From the NCBI RefSeq assembly GCF_030815145.1, contig NZ_JAUSWJ010000001.1, positions 434,001-498,000 of the forward strand: a stretch of DNA of 64,000 nt, written 5' to 3'. Positions within the stretch are counted from its first letter, which is position 1, and each line of letters starts with the position of its first letter. Positions 36,855 to 46,860 of the stretch are shown piece after piece. A program made the position numbers and the translations under genes. Source of the DNA: Kaistia geumhonensis (GTDB lineage: Bacteria; Pseudomonadota; Alphaproteobacteria; Rhizobiales; Kaistiaceae). Under the pieces are notes generated by a model that was not told the DNA's origin, made no database searches, and saw only the letters and a program-made list of their open reading frames with translations.

Positions 36855-37083
36855 GCCAACCATGCTAACCTTCGCCCGAAATGAGCGAAGATCGCACAAT
36901 TAGTAAGCTTTCCTTATTTACTGCGCGGCGGCGCGGGCGGCCCATCCGGCTGCCTTGCCGCGCTGCAATAAATGGGTTACGCAGGTGCACATCCGTTTCC
37001 CTGCGGCTCCGTTCCGGCCGTGCTGACCGTCGACGCCCGCGTTCCCGCCAGAAGAATTTTCTTTCTCCAAGGGGGTTGGCTGC

Positions 37084-38379
37084 ATGACCGATAATACCAA
37101 GGCGACACTCACGATTGGCGATCAGTCGTGGGATTTCGCGATCAAGGAAGGTACGATCGGCCCCGAGGTGATCGATATCGGCTCGCTCTACGCGAAGACC
37201 GGACGCTTCACCTATGATCCGGGCTTCACCTCGACCGGCGCCTGCGATTCCAAGATCACCTTCATCGACGGCGACGAAGGCGTTCTCCTCTATCGCGGCT
37301 ATCCGATCGAGCAGCTCGCCGAACATGGCGACTTCCTCGAGACCTGCTATCTCCTGCTTTACGGGGATCTGCCGACCGCGGCGCAGAAGGCCGATTTCGA
37401 CCAGCGCGTGACCTACCACACGATGGTTCACGAGCAGATGTCCCGCTTCTACACCGGCTTCCGCCGCGACGCCCATCCGATGGCGATCATGGTCGGCGTT
37501 GTCGGCGCGCTCTCCGCATTCTACCACGACTCGACCGACATTTCGGACCCGCACCAGCGCATGGTCGCGAGCCTTCGCCTGATCGCGAAGATGCCGACCA
37601 TCGCGGCGATGGCCTACAAGTACCATGTCGGCCAGCCCTTCGTTTATCCGCTCAACGCGCTCGACTATGCGTCGAACTTCCTGCGCATGTGCTTCGCGGT
37701 GCCGGCGGAGGAGTACAAGGTCAACCCGATCCTCGCCCGCGCGATGGACCGGATCTTCATCCTGCATGCCGACCACGAGCAGAACGCGTCGACCTCGACG
37801 GTTCGCCTCGCCGGTTCGTCGGGCGCCAATCCGTTCGCCTGCATTGCGGCGGGCATCGCCTGCCTCTGGGGTCCGGCCCATGGCGGCGCCAACGAGGCGG
37901 CGCTCAACATGCTGCAGGAGATCGGCACGGTCGAGCGGATCCCCGAATACATTGCCCGCGCCAAGGACAAGAACGATCCGTTCCGCCTGATGGGCTTCGG
38001 CCACCGGGTTTACAAGAACTACGATCCGCGCGCGAAGATCATGCAGCGCACCTGCCACGAGGTGCTCTCCGAGCTCGGCATCACCGACGATCCGGTGCTC
38101 GAGGTGGCGCTGGAACTGGAGCGCATCGCGCTCAGCGACGACTACTTCGTCGAGAAGAAGCTCTATCCGAACATCGACTTCTACTCGGGCATCACGCTGA
38201 AGGCGCTCGGCTTCCCGACGACGATGTTCACCGTGCTGTTCGCCCTCGCGCGCACGGTCGGCTGGATCGCGCAGTGGAAGGAAATGGTCGAGGATCCGAG
38301 CCAGCGCATCGGCCGTCCGCGCCAGCTCTATTCCGGCGCCGACCGCCGCGACTACATCCCCGTCTCGAAGCGCCGCTGA
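37084..38379 (+). CDS. gltA: Citrate synthase (type II)
   Basis: A 431-residue citrate synthase that condenses acetyl-CoA and oxaloacetate at the entry of the TCA cycle. The catalytic histidines are in [15 protein letters not shown] and [14 protein letters not shown], and the catalytic Asp is in the C-terminal half near [13 protein letters not shown]. Length and N-terminal beta domain fit the hexameric NADH-sensitive type. AAGGGGG lies about 10 bases before the ATG, with GTTGGCTGC between. It is a single-gene unit ended by a strong terminator. Confidence 0.98.
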   Translation: MTDNTKATLTIGDQSWDFAIKEGTIGPEVIDIGSLYAKTGRFTYDPGFTSTGACDSKITFIDGDEGVLLYRGYPIEQLAEHGDFLETCYLLLYGDLPTAAQKADFDQRVTYHTMVHEQMSRFYTGFRRDAHPMAIMVGVVGALSAFYHDSTDISDPHQRMVASLRLIAKMPTIAAMAYKYHVGQPFVYPLNALDYASNFLRMCFAVPAEEYKVNPILARAMDRIFILHADHEQNASTSTVRLAGSSGANPFACIAAGIACLWGPAHGGANEAALNMLQEIGTVERIPEYIARAKDKNDPFRLMGFGHRVYKNYDPRAKIMQRTCHEVLSELGITDDPVLEVALELERIALSDDYFVEKKLYPNIDFYSGITLKALGFPTTMFTVLFALARTVGWIAQWKEMVEDPSQRIGRPRQLYSGADRRDYIPVSKRR

Positions 38380-38400
38380 GCGCAGGGGATCAAGACGTTC

Positions 38401-38428
38401 AGGGCGCCTTCGGGCGCCCTTTTCGTTT
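38401..38428 (+). terminator. Rho-independent terminator of gltA
   Basis: AGGGCGCC and GGCGCCCT form an 8-bp stem capped by the very stable TTCG tetraloop and followed by TTTCGTTT. It also overlaps the end of the convergent EamA gene. Confidence 0.92.
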
Positions 38429-39315
38429 CAGCGGCGCGTGCGACTCTCCTCCGCCCGCAGCCGTTCGCGATGGATCGTGTAGAGCCCCGTGGCGACGACG
38501 ATGACCGTGCCGGTGATCGTGTAGATGTCCGGGATGTCGCCCCAGACGAGATAGCCGAGCGCGATGGCGAACAGGATCACCGCGTAGCGGAACGGCGCGA
38601 TCACCCCCATCTCGCCGTGGCGCATTGCGAGGATCACGGTGCCGTAGCCGATAAGGAGGAGAAAGGCCGCCCCGCCGAGCAGCAGCATCTCGTCCAGGGT
38701 CGGCATCAGCCAGACTTCGTCGAACGACATCGCGAGACCGGCCACCAGCACCGCGCCGGCGGTGACCGCCGTGACCAGGAGGGTCGGCATGCCGGGCGGA
38801 AAGCTGCGCGTGACGAGATCGCGCAGCGTCACGAACGCCATCGAGGCGAGCGCTGCGAACGCATAGACGTCGAAGCCGCCGAGACCCGGCCGCATGATGA
38901 TCATGACGCCCACGAAGCCGAGCCCGATCGCCATCCAGCGCCTCCAGCCGACCTGCTCGCGCAGGAAGACCGCGGCCGCGGCCGTCGTCATCAGGGGCAC
39001 GATCTGAGAGATCGCCGAGGCATTGGCGATCGGCATGTGGAAGAGCGCATAGAGATAGAGGATCGTGCCGCCGACCTCCCCGATCGTTCGCCAGGCGACC
39101 AGCCTGTTTCCGGCGAGTCGCCAGGCACGGTGGCCGCCCGTTGCGAACAGCAGAGCGAGGATCAGAACAAGCGCCACCGCGCCGCGCAGGACGATGATCT
39201 CGCCGATCGGCAGCCGCTCGCTGACGACCTTGATCATCGTATCGTTGAGGATGAAGGCGAGGATCGACAGCAGCAGATAGCCGATGCCGCGAAGATTGGC
39301 CTCGAAGGACGACAT
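38428..39315 (-). CDS. EamA/DMT family transporter
   Basis: A 295-residue membrane protein with about ten helices arranged as two EamA repeats (about residues 8-140 and 150-285). The start MSSFEANLRGIGYLLLS runs straight into the first helix; an upstream ATG at 39411 in frame adds a polar, low-complexity tail and is rejected. Family members export or import metabolites such as amino acids, nucleotides or polyamines; the cargo is not predictable. It lies downstream of a cupin and moaA on the same strand, with 153 bases between it and the cupin. Confidence 0.9.
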   Translation of the reverse strand: MSSFEANLRGIGYLLLSILAFILNDTMIKVVSERLPIGEIIVLRGAVALVLILALLFATGGHRAWRLAGNRLVAWRTIGEVGGTILYLYALFHMPIANASAISQIVPLMTTAAAAVFLREQVGWRRWMAIGLGFVGVMIIMRPGLGGFDVYAFAALASMAFVTLRDLVTRSFPPGMPTLLVTAVTAGAVLVAGLAMSFDEVWLMPTLDEMLLLGGAAFLLLIGYGTVILAMRHGEMGVIAPFRYAVILFAIALGYLVWGDIPDIYTITGTVIVVATGLYTIHRERLRAEESRTRR

Positions 39316-39468
39316 GGAAGCTGGACTTGACCGGCGACAGGAGGCGCCCCGGCGCAGCGGGGGGAACCACGGCGGGACGGGCCGTACCCCATGGTCACGG
39401 CTGAGGCACAATGCTCAATCGCGCGCCGCTTCGCAACGGATGCCGATGCTCGATCCCGCCTTTGTCGC

Positions 39469-39981
39469 TCAGTCCTCGATCCATGCCGCGAGCAGTCCGC
39501 CCGTGCGACCGGTCACGGGGTCGCTGCGGGGACAGGGCACGGCGGCGATGCGACGACGGAGTTCTGCGCCGTCGCCCTCTCCGGCCCGCACGAGATCGTA
39601 GCCGGCCCCAGGCGGATAGGCGCCGACCACGAGAAGATCGGAAGAGGCCTCGATCAGCTTGTGGCCGGTGCCGGCCGGCAGCAGGACGGCGTCGCCGGCC
39701 GCGACCGTGAGGATCGGTCCGCTCTCGCCGCCGAACTGGACGCGCGCCGAGCCCGTCCCGATGCCGAGCGCTTCATGCGTCACCGAGTGAAAATGAGTGA
39801 AGCGATAGATGCCGTCATGCCAGGAGACCGGCCAGCCGTTTCCGGCGAAGAGCGCGTCCAGGGCCGCGGTCGCGGAGCCGCTGGCGTCGGGCGGTGCGGC
39901 CTGCGCATAGAGGATCAACGACCAGTGCGGGTGATTGGGAACCTCGCCGGCATCGGCGAGGCGGATGGTCTCGATCTTCAT
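39469..39981 (-). CDS. Cupin-domain protein, YjlB-like
   Basis: A 170-residue single cupin. The metal-binding His/Glu set is suggested by THFHSVTHEALGI near residues 62-74 and the second motif by VLLPAGTGHKLIEAS near residue 105. The length and the YRFTHFHS segment fit the COG4297 (YjlB) group of unknown function. It starts 19 bases after the moaA stop and may be transcribed with it. No enzyme activity can be assigned. Confidence 0.82.
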   Translation of the reverse strand: MKIETIRLADAGEVPNHPHWSLILYAQAAPPDASGSATAALDALFAGNGWPVSWHDGIYRFTHFHSVTHEALGIGTGSARVQFGGESGPILTVAAGDAVLLPAGTGHKLIEASSDLLVVGAYPPGAGYDLVRAGEGDGAELRRRIAAVPCPRSDPVTGRTGGLLAAWIED

Positions 39982-40000
39982 TCTGCCGTCCGCGCCGGCA

Positions 40001-41056
40001 TCAGCCGCCGGTCATGCTCATATGCCGGCCGAGCGCCGGCCGATTGTGCTCGCGGTCGATAATGAAGTCGTGGCCCTTCGGTTTCCTCGCGATCGCCTCG
40101 TCGATGGCGGCGGCGATCAGCTCGTTGCCTTCCGAGGCGCGGAGCGGCGCGCGAAGGTCGCGTGCGTCCTCCTGCCCGAGGCACATGAAGAGCGTGCCGG
40201 TGCAGGTGACGCGAACGCGGTTGCAGCTCTCGCAGAAATTATGCGTCAGCGGGGTGATGAAGCCGATGCGCCCGCCGGTCTCGCCGACCGTGACATAGCG
40301 CGCCGGGCCGCCGGTGCGGTGGTCGCTCTCGGCAAAGGTCCAGCGACTGGCGAGGTCGCGGCGCACGGCGGAGAGCGGCAGGTACTGGTCCAGCCGGTCG
40401 CCGTCGATCTCGCCGAGCGGCATGGTCTCGATGAGCGTCAGGTCCATGCCGCGGCCATGCGCCCAGCGGATCATGTCGTCGAGCTCATGCTCGTTGACGC
40501 CCTTCAGCGCCACGGCGTTGATCTTGACGTGGATGCCAGCCGCCAGCGCGTCGTCGATCCCTTTCATGACGACGGCGAGATCGCCGCGCCGCGTGATGGC
40601 GCGGAAGCGCTCCGGATCGAGCGTGTCGACGGAGACGTTGATGCGGCGGACGCCGCAGGCCGCGAGTTCGCCCGCGTAGCGCGAAAGCTGCGATCCATTG
40701 GTGGTCAGCGTCAGCTCGTCCAGCATGCCGCTTTCGAGATGACGCGAGAGCGAGCGGATCAGGGTCATGATCCCGCGACGCACGAGCGGCTCGCCGCCGG
40801 TGAGGCGGAGCCGCCGCACGCCCTTTTCCACGAAGACGGTGCAGAGGCGGTCGAGCTCTTCGAGCGTCAGAACCTCCCGCTTCGGCAGGAAGGTCATATC
40901 CTCGGCCATGCAATAGACGCAGCGGAAGTCGCAGCGGTCCGTGACCGAGACCCGAAGATAGCGGATGCTCCGTCCGAAGGGGTCGACCATCGGCGAAACG
41001 GCCGGCGACCTTGCCGGCGAGTCGGTCTTGGTGAGCGAATTGATGATCGTCGTCAT
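40001..41056 (-). CDS. moaA: GTP 3',8-cyclase (molybdenum cofactor synthesis)
   Basis: A 351-residue radical SAM enzyme that makes 3',8-cyclo-GTP, the first step in molybdopterin synthesis. The SAM cluster cysteines are Cys42, Cys46 and Cys49 in [12 protein letters not shown]. The second cluster is bound by Cys275, Cys278 and Cys292. The essential C-terminal double glycine is present (SMTGG). The N-terminus has an extra 20-25 residues before the conserved SPMVDPFGR core. It is divergent from the DUF971 gene; no other moa genes are nearby. Confidence 0.97.
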   Translation of the reverse strand: MTTIINSLTKTDSPARSPAVSPMVDPFGRSIRYLRVSVTDRCDFRCVYCMAEDMTFLPKREVLTLEELDRLCTVFVEKGVRRLRLTGGEPLVRRGIMTLIRSLSRHLESGMLDELTLTTNGSQLSRYAGELAACGVRRINVSVDTLDPERFRAITRRGDLAVVMKGIDDALAAGIHVKINAVALKGVNEHELDDMIRWAHGRGMDLTLIETMPLGEIDGDRLDQYLPLSAVRRDLASRWTFAESDHRTGGPARYVTVGETGGRIGFITPLTHNFCESCNRVRVTCTGTLFMCLGQEDARDLRAPLRASEGNELIAAAIDEAIARKPKGHDFIIDREHNRPALGRHMSMTGG

Positions 41057-41152
41057 GGCAAACCCGGGCGACCGGAGGGGACGGCGCGCTTCAACTCATG
41101 TAGAGGATGAACCGCGCGGATCAAAGCACCGTTCGTCCGCGCTCAACGAGCT

Positions 41153-41536
41153 GTGAGCGACACCATGCCGGAAGCCTCCTCCGCCTGGCCGACCGAAATC
41201 CGCCTTTCGCCCGACAAGCGCCAGCTGACCGTGACCTTCGACGACGGCCGCAGCTATGCCTTCGCGGCCGAGTTTCTTCGCGTCACCAGCCCGTCGGCGG
41301 AGGTTCAGGGCCATGCGCCGGCGCAGCGGCAGACCGTTCCCGGCAAGATGAATGTCGCCATCCGGTCGATCGATCCGGTCGGCAATTATGCGATCCGGCT
41401 CAATTTCGACGACGGCCACCATACGGGGCTCTTTTCGTGGTCCTATCTCGCCGAAATCGGCCGCGACCATGATGCGCTCTGGTCACGCTACCTCGCCGAG
41501 CTCGATGAAAAAGGCCTCAGCCGGACGCAACGCTGA
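41153..41536 (+). CDS. DUF971-domain protein (GBBH-like N-terminal domain)
   Basis: A 127-residue protein consisting of one DUF971 domain, with WPTEIRLSPDKRQLTVTFDDG and GNYAIRLNFDDGHHTGLFSWSYL as the two hallmark strands. In larger proteins this domain forms the N-terminus of gamma-butyrobetaine hydroxylases; alone it is often near iron-sulfur or molybdenum-cofactor genes, as here, being divergent from moaA. The start is GTG 41153 or ATG 41165. Function is unproven. Confidence 0.85.
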   Translation: MSDTMPEASSAWPTEIRLSPDKRQLTVTFDDGRSYAFAAEFLRVTSPSAEVQGHAPAQRQTVPGKMNVAIRSIDPVGNYAIRLNFDDGHHTGLFSWSYLAEIGRDHDALWSRYLAELDEKGLSRTQR

Positions 41537-41645
41537 CGCGGCCGCGCGGGTTGATCGAACGCAACGCGGCCGACCAACCGATGCAGCAGGATGTCCTCCA
41601 TCCACGCCGGCCCGGTTTGCCGGCCAACGAGGAGGAGTCCGGAAA

Positions 41646-42095
41646 ATGGACCGCATCGACATCCCGCGCCGGGGCTTCGTGCTCGTCTGCGACGGCGCCC
41701 GCGCCATGATCCTGCAGAACGAGGGTGACGCCGAACTGGTCAATCTGAAGCTCGTCGATGCCTTCAATCAGGAGGATCCGATGGCGCATACGCTGGGCAC
41801 CGATCGTCCCGGACGGGTGCACCAGTCGCACGGCGCCGCCCGCAGCGCGGTCGAGATCGTCGACCTGCACGACGAGGCGGAGACAGCCTTCCTGAAGCGC
41901 ATTCTCGGCGAACTGGAAGGAGTGCTGCGCGAGCGTCAGGGCCGGTATCTCGCCGTCATCGCTCCGGCACGGGCGCTCGGCGTGCTGCGCGAACACTACC
42001 CGACCCAGCTACGCCATCTCGTCAAGCACGAGCTGGCGAAGGATCTCGTGCAGCTTCCGATCTCGCAGATCGAGCGGCATCTGGCCGGCGGCTGA
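41646..42095 (+). CDS. Host-attachment protein family (PF10116-like)
   Basis: A 149-residue protein. FVLVCDGARAMILQNEGDAELVNLKLVDAF at the start and the AETAFLKRILGELEGVL and RYLAVIAPARALGVLREHY blocks match the family first described as needed for attachment of Agrobacterium-like bacteria to host cells, which is structurally related to release-factor-like domains. GAGGAGGAG precedes the ATG at 41646. Its actual biochemical role is not settled, and the name should not be read as proof of host association. Confidence 0.82.
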   Translation: MDRIDIPRRGFVLVCDGARAMILQNEGDAELVNLKLVDAFNQEDPMAHTLGTDRPGRVHQSHGAARSAVEIVDLHDEAETAFLKRILGELEGVLRERQGRYLAVIAPARALGVLREHYPTQLRHLVKHELAKDLVQLPISQIERHLAGG

Positions 42096-42117
42096 GCAGG
42101 ACCCGGGAGCGGCACCG

Positions 42118-43110
42118 GTGGCGACGATGAAGGCGATGGTGCTGCGCGCGACCGGCGCGCCGCTCGTCCTCGAGGAGCGGCCGGTTCGCGAACCGGGTGC
42201 CGGCGAGATTCGCGTGCGGGTGGAGGCCTGCGCCGTCTGCCGCACCGATTTGCACGTCGTCGATGGCGACCTGCCTAATCCGCGTCTTCCGATCATCCCG
42301 GGTCACGAGATCGTCGGCATCGTCGAGGCGGCCGGGCGCGGCGTGCTCCATCCCCTTCCCGGCCAGCGGGTCGGCATCCCCTGGCTCGGCCACACCTGCG
42401 GCCGGTGCCCCTATTGCCGCACCGATCGCGAGAACCTTTGCGACGAGCCGCTCTTCACCGGCTATACGCGCGACGGCGGCTTCGCGAGCCACGTGATCGC
42501 CGATGCCGCCTTCGCCTTCCCGCTCGAGGGATATGACGACCCGGTCGCCGCCTCGCCGCTGATGTGCGCCGGGCTCATCGGCTGGCGCTCGCTCCGCATC
42601 GCCGGCGATGGCGCGGCCGTCGGCCTCTACGGCTTCGGCGCCGCCGCGCATATCCTCGCACAGGTGCTCGTCTGGCAGGGCCGCCGGGTTCATGCCTTCA
42701 CGCGCGCGGGCGACACGGCGGCGCAGGAGATGGCACTCTCGCTCGGCGCGGTCTCCGCGACGGATTCCGGAACGCTGCCGCCGGAGCCGCTCGACGCGGC
42801 GATCATCTTCGCCCCCGTCGGCGCGCTCGTCCCGCTCGCCCTCGCCGCCGTCAAGAAAGGCGGTCGCGTCGTCTGCGGCGGCATCCATATGAGCCCGATC
42901 CCGGAATTCTCCTACGATCTGCTCTGGGAGGAGCGGCAGCTCGTTTCGGTCGCGAATCTGACCCGCGCCGACGCGCGCGAATTTCTCGCCATCGCGAGGC
43001 AGGCCGGCGTGACGACACGCACCACGCGCTATCCGCTCGAGCAGGCCAACGAGGCGCTCGCGGATCTGCGCGCCGGACGCTTCCAGGGCGCGGCGGTGCT
43101 CGTCCCGTAG
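42118..43110 (+). CDS. Zinc-dependent alcohol dehydrogenase (MDR superfamily)
   Basis: A 330-residue medium-chain dehydrogenase. Catalytic zinc ligands include Cys41 and His63-Glu64 (PGHEIVG); the structural zinc is held by Cys94, Cys97, Cys100 and Cys108. The nucleotide fold is GLYGFGAAAH. The GTG at 42118 follows GGGAG at a plausible distance; the ATG at 42127 is an alternative. It is short for the family but complete. It ends 4 bases before the convergent Nudix gene. Substrate unknown, primary alcohols being usual for this group. Confidence 0.92.
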   Translation: MATMKAMVLRATGAPLVLEERPVREPGAGEIRVRVEACAVCRTDLHVVDGDLPNPRLPIIPGHEIVGIVEAAGRGVLHPLPGQRVGIPWLGHTCGRCPYCRTDRENLCDEPLFTGYTRDGGFASHVIADAAFAFPLEGYDDPVAASPLMCAGLIGWRSLRIAGDGAAVGLYGFGAAAHILAQVLVWQGRRVHAFTRAGDTAAQEMALSLGAVSATDSGTLPPEPLDAAIIFAPVGALVPLALAAVKKGGRVVCGGIHMSPIPEFSYDLLWEERQLVSVANLTRADAREFLAIARQAGVTTRTTRYPLEQANEALADLRAGRFQGAAVLVP

Positions 43111-43114
43111 GGGC

Positions 43115-43582
43115 TCAGCGCGCAGCGAGCTCGACCAGCCGGTCGAGAAACAGAATCTGCGCGGGATTGATCTTCTCGCGCGCCGCCACGATCGACTGCC
43201 ATTCGGCTCGATCGACCTCGGGGAAACTAACGATCCGGCCACTCCTCGGCGGCCATTCCATCTCGAAGAGATTGCTGACGAAGCGCGCGAGTTCGAAATC
43301 GCCTTCCATGGCGAAGCCGTGAACGATCTTGCCGGCCTTCTGGCGCACGGAGCCGAGCGACAGCAGCGCCCCGGTCGGCACGACGCCGAGTTCCTCGGCG
43401 AATTCGCGCCGCGCGGCATAGTCGATCGACTCGCCCGGCTCGATTTCCCCCTTCGGAATGGTCCAGGCGCCGGCGTCGCGATTGCGCCAGAACGGCCCGC
43501 CCGGATGGACGAGCAGAACCTCGATGCCGCGCTCACGCTTCCGGTACATCAGGATGCCGGCGCTTTCCGCCGTCTTCGCCAT
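43115..43582 (-). CDS. Nudix hydrolase
   Basis: A 155-residue Nudix protein. The full Nudix box is present: GEIEPGESIDYAARREFAEELGV, with the RExxEE metal-binding glutamates. GAWTIPKGEIEPGE and the WPPRSGRIVSFPEVDRAEW segment fit the house-cleaning group that acts on nucleoside diphosphate derivatives or diadenosine polyphosphates. It lies downstream of the second RND operon on the same strand, separated by a strong hairpin. Confidence 0.92.
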   Translation of the reverse strand: MAKTAESAGILMYRKRERGIEVLLVHPGGPFWRNRDAGAWTIPKGEIEPGESIDYAARREFAEELGVVPTGALLSLGSVRQKAGKIVHGFAMEGDFELARFVSNLFEMEWPPRSGRIVSFPEVDRAEWQSIVAAREKINPAQILFLDRLVELAAR

Positions 43583-43589
43583 CGCCTCG

Positions 43590-43616
43590 CCTCCGGCGGC
43601 GAAAGACCGCCGGAGG
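43590..43616 (-). terminator. Hairpin between the second RND operon and the Nudix gene
   Basis: CCTCCGGCGG and CCGCCGGAGG form a perfect 10-bp stem with a 7-base loop in the 68-base gap. It has no clear T run on the minus strand, so it is a probable but not certain terminator for the efflux operon. Confidence 0.6.
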
Positions 43617-43650
43617 TCAATCTATGGTGCCGGCCGCGATCGGCAACCGG

Positions 43651-46600
43651 TCACGCCGCCTTCCGCTCGCCGCGCAACGCGACATAGATGGCCGGGATGA
43701 CCAGCACCGTCAGCGCCGTGGACGAGGCGAGGCCGAACAGCAGCGAGATGGCGAGCCCCTGGAAGATCGGATCCGTCAGGATGACGGCCGCGCCGATCAT
43801 CGCCGCGATGGCGGTGAGCAGGATCGGCTTGAAGCGGATCGATCCGGCTTCGAGCAGCACATCGATGAGGGGCCGGCCGGGCGTGCGGGCGTGGCGGATG
43901 AAATCGACCAGCAGGATGGAGTTGCGCACGATGATGCCGGCAAGCGCGATGAAGCCGATCATCGAGGTTGCCGAGAACGGCGCGCCGAACAGCCAGTGGC
44001 CGATCATGATGCCGATCAGCGTGAGCGGGATCGGCGTCAGAATGACCAGCGGCAGGCGGAACGATCCGAACTGCGCGACGACGAGGATGTAGATCGCAAG
44101 GATCGCGACCCCGAACGCGGCGCCCATGTCGCGGAACGTCACCCAGGTGACCTCCCATTCGCCGTCCCAGAGAAGCACGGGCTTGGTCTCGTCGTCGGGC
44201 TGGCCGTGCAGCGCGATCTCCGGCTTCGGGACATTGCCCCAGTCGGCCTTCCCGATCGCGTCCGCCACGGCGATCATGCCGTAGACGGGCGCCTCGTAGG
44301 CGCCGGCGAGGTCGCCGATCACCATTTCGGCCGGACGGCCATTGTGGCGGAAGATCGGGTAGGACGACTTCTCGCGGGAGACATGCACCACGTCGCCGAG
44401 CTCGACCACGCCGCGGCTTCCCGGCAACGCATCGGCGGGAACCGGCGTCGAAAGAGCCTTCTCGTCGACGAGGCCGTTCTCCTTGGAGAGGGCCATGACG
44501 ATCGGGATCGGCTGGCGCCCTCCGCCTCGATGCGAATAGCCGACCGTCGCGGCGCCATAGAGCGCGTTGATCGCGTCATAGACGTCGCTCTGCTCGACCC
44601 GGTAGTATTCCAGATTGTCCTGATCGATCGAAAGGCGGACGCGCTCGGCCTGCGTGCCGAAGCTGTCGTCGACATCGACGATGAAGGGCACGGAGGCGAA
44701 GGTCTCGCGGACCTTCGCCGCAACCGCGCGCCGTGTCTCGGCGTCCGGTCCATACACCTCCGCGAGCAGCGTCGCCATCACCGGCGGCCCCGGCGGCGGC
44801 TCGACGACCTTGACCGCGCTGCCGGCCGGCAGTTCGAGACCCTTGAGGCGGTCACGGATATCGAGCGCCACGGCATGGCTCGTGCGGCTTCGCTCGCCCT
44901 TCGGCGTCAGATTGACGGCGATATCGCCCTGCTGGGGGCCCGAGCGCAGGTAATAGTGGCGCACCAGGCCGTTGAAATTGAACGGCGCCGCCGTGCCGGC
45001 ATAGGTCTGGAACGAGACGATTTCCTCGACGCCGGCGAGGCGGTCGACCATGGCCTGCAGCACACGGTCGGTGTCCTCGACGGACGAGCCACGCGGCAGG
45101 TCGAGCACGACCTGCAGCTCCGACTTGTTGTCGAAGGGCAGCAGCTTGACCGTCACATGCTTGGTGTAGATGAGCCCCATCGAGGCGAAGGTCGCCGAGC
45201 CGACCACGATGAGGAACAGCCAGGCGCGGGCGCGCGAGGCGAGGATCGGCCGCGCCATCGCGCGATAGATCCGTCCGAGCCGGCCGCCATCTGCGGCCTC
45301 GTGCTCATGGGCATGCCCGTGCGCCGGATCCCTCGGGCTGAAGCGCAGCATCAGCCAGGGCGTCAGGATTACCGCGACGAAGAAGGAGAACAGCATCGCC
45401 GCCGAGGCATTGGCGGGGATGGGGCTCATATATGGTCCCATCATCCCCGAGACGAACAGCATCGGCAGCAGCGCAGCCACGACGGTGAGTGTCGCGACGA
45501 TGGTCGGATTGCCGACTTCGGCAACCGCGTCGATCGCCGCCTGGCTGCGCGGGCGGCCGTCCTTCATCGCCCAGTGCCGCGCGATGTTCTCGATCACGAC
45601 GATGGCGTCATCGACAAGGATGCCGATGGAGAAGATCAGCGCGAACAGGCTGACGCGATTGAGCGTGTAGCCCATCAGCCGGGCGGCGAAGAGCGTGAGC
45701 AGGATCGTCGTCGGAATGACGAGCGCGACGACGGCCGCCTCGCGCCAGCCGATGGCCACAGCCACCAGGACGACGATCGAGATCGTCGCGAGGCCGAGGT
45801 GGAACAGCAGCTCGTTCGCCTTCTCGTTGGCGCTTTCGCCGTAGTTGCGCGTGATGGTGAGCGTCAGATCCTCGGGGACGATGCCGCCGCGCACCGCTTC
45901 CAGCCGTTCGGTGATGGCCTCGGCGATCACGACGGCATTGGTGCCCGGCCGCTTTGCGAGCGCCAGCGACACGGTGGGAACCCGAAGCAACCCGTCGCCC
46001 GTCCGCTCGACCGTCGAGACGCGGGTCTCGTTGGGACTGGTCGCCAGCACCACATCGGCGACGTCACGGACATAGACGGGCCGGCCGTCGCGTGCGGTCA
46101 GCACGAGATTGCCGATGTCAGCGAGCTGCTGGAGCGTCTGGCCGGCGACCAGCGAGCGCTGCTCGCCGTCGTCGCGGACGCGTCCGACAGAGAAGGACCG
46201 GTTGGCGCCGGCGATCTTGCCCTGGAGCTGCGCGAGCGTGATGCCGTAAAGCGACAGCTTCTCGCCGTTCGGCTCGACGCGGAACTGCTCGGGCTGCTCG
46301 CCGACGATATAGGTGAGCCCGATATCGGGGAGCTTCGCGAGCTCGATCTGCAGCTCGCGCGCGACCCGTGTCAGCCCCTCGGACGTCCAGCGGTCGGCGG
46401 CCTCTGGCTTGGGCGAGACGTTGACGACGACGATCGCGACATCGTCGATGCCCCGCCCAACGATCTGCGGCTCCGGAATGCCGACAGGGATACGGTCCAT
46501 GTTGGCGCGCACCTTGTCGTGAACGCGCAGCACCGCCGCGTCGGACGAGGTGCCGACCTTGAACCGGGCGGTGACCAGAACGCCGTCATCCTCGGTCTGC

Positions 46601-46860
46601 GAATAGACGTGCTCGACGCCGTCGATGCTCTTGACGATCGTCTCGAGCGGCTCGGTCACGAGCTTCTCGGCGTCCTCGGCCCTGAGGCCGTTCGCCGAAA
46701 CGCGGATGTCCACCATCGGCACCGAGATCTGCGGCTCCTCCTCGCGCGGCAGCGTCACCAAGGCGACGAGTCCGAGCGCGAAGGCGGCCAGCAGGAAGAG
46801 CGGCGTCAGGGGAGAATTGATGAAGGCGCGCGTGAGGCCGCCGGCGATGCCGAGTTTCAT
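43651..46860 (-). CDS. RND efflux permease (second system)
   Basis: A 1069-residue proton-driven efflux pump. TM4 carries [17 protein letters not shown] with the paired aspartates. In the C-terminal half the position that is Lys in AcrB (GLSAKNAIL) is Arg979 in AGIIVRNSILLVDF, which is usual in a branch different from the first pump in this window. The N-terminus reads AFINSPLTPLFLLAAF rather than FFIERPIF, again marking a separate subfamily. It starts in an ATGA overlap with the adaptor stop. Substrate unknown; the redox-type ArsR upstream suggests reactive sulfur, metal or electrophile stress. No outer-membrane gene is adjacent. Confidence 0.94.
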   Translation of the reverse strand: MKLGIAGGLTRAFINSPLTPLFLLAAFALGLVALVTLPREEEPQISVPMVDIRVSANGLRAEDAEKLVTEPLETIVKSIDGVEHVYSQTEDDGVLVTARFKVGTSSDAAVLRVHDKVRANMDRIPVGIPEPQIVGRGIDDVAIVVVNVSPKPEAADRWTSEGLTRVARELQIELAKLPDIGLTYIVGEQPEQFRVEPNGEKLSLYGITLAQLQGKIAGANRSFSVGRVRDDGEQRSLVAGQTLQQLADIGNLVLTARDGRPVYVRDVADVVLATSPNETRVSTVERTGDGLLRVPTVSLALAKRPGTNAVVIAEAITERLEAVRGGIVPEDLTLTITRNYGESANEKANELLFHLGLATISIVVLVAVAIGWREAAVVALVIPTTILLTLFAARLMGYTLNRVSLFALIFSIGILVDDAIVVIENIARHWAMKDGRPRSQAAIDAVAEVGNPTIVATLTVVAALLPMLFVSGMMGPYMSPIPANASAAMLFSFFVAVILTPWLMLRFSPRDPAHGHAHEHEAADGGRLGRIYRAMARPILASRARAWLFLIVVGSATFASMGLIYTKHVTVKLLPFDNKSELQVVLDLPRGSSVEDTDRVLQAMVDRLAGVEEIVSFQTYAGTAAPFNFNGLVRHYYLRSGPQQGDIAVNLTPKGERSRTSHAVALDIRDRLKGLELPAGSAVKVVEPPPGPPVMATLLAEVYGPDAETRRAVAAKVRETFASVPFIVDVDDSFGTQAERVRLSIDQDNLEYYRVEQSDVYDAINALYGAATVGYSHRGGGRQPIPIVMALSKENGLVDEKALSTPVPADALPGSRGVVELGDVVHVSREKSSYPIFRHNGRPAEMVIGDLAGAYEAPVYGMIAVADAIGKADWGNVPKPEIALHGQPDDETKPVLLWDGEWEVTWVTFRDMGAAFGVAILAIYILVVAQFGSFRLPLVILTPIPLTLIGIMIGHWLFGAPFSATSMIGFIALAGIIVRNSILLVDFIRHARTPGRPLIDVLLEAGSIRFKPILLTAIAAMIGAAVILTDPIFQGLAISLLFGLASSTALTVLVIPAIYVALRGERKAA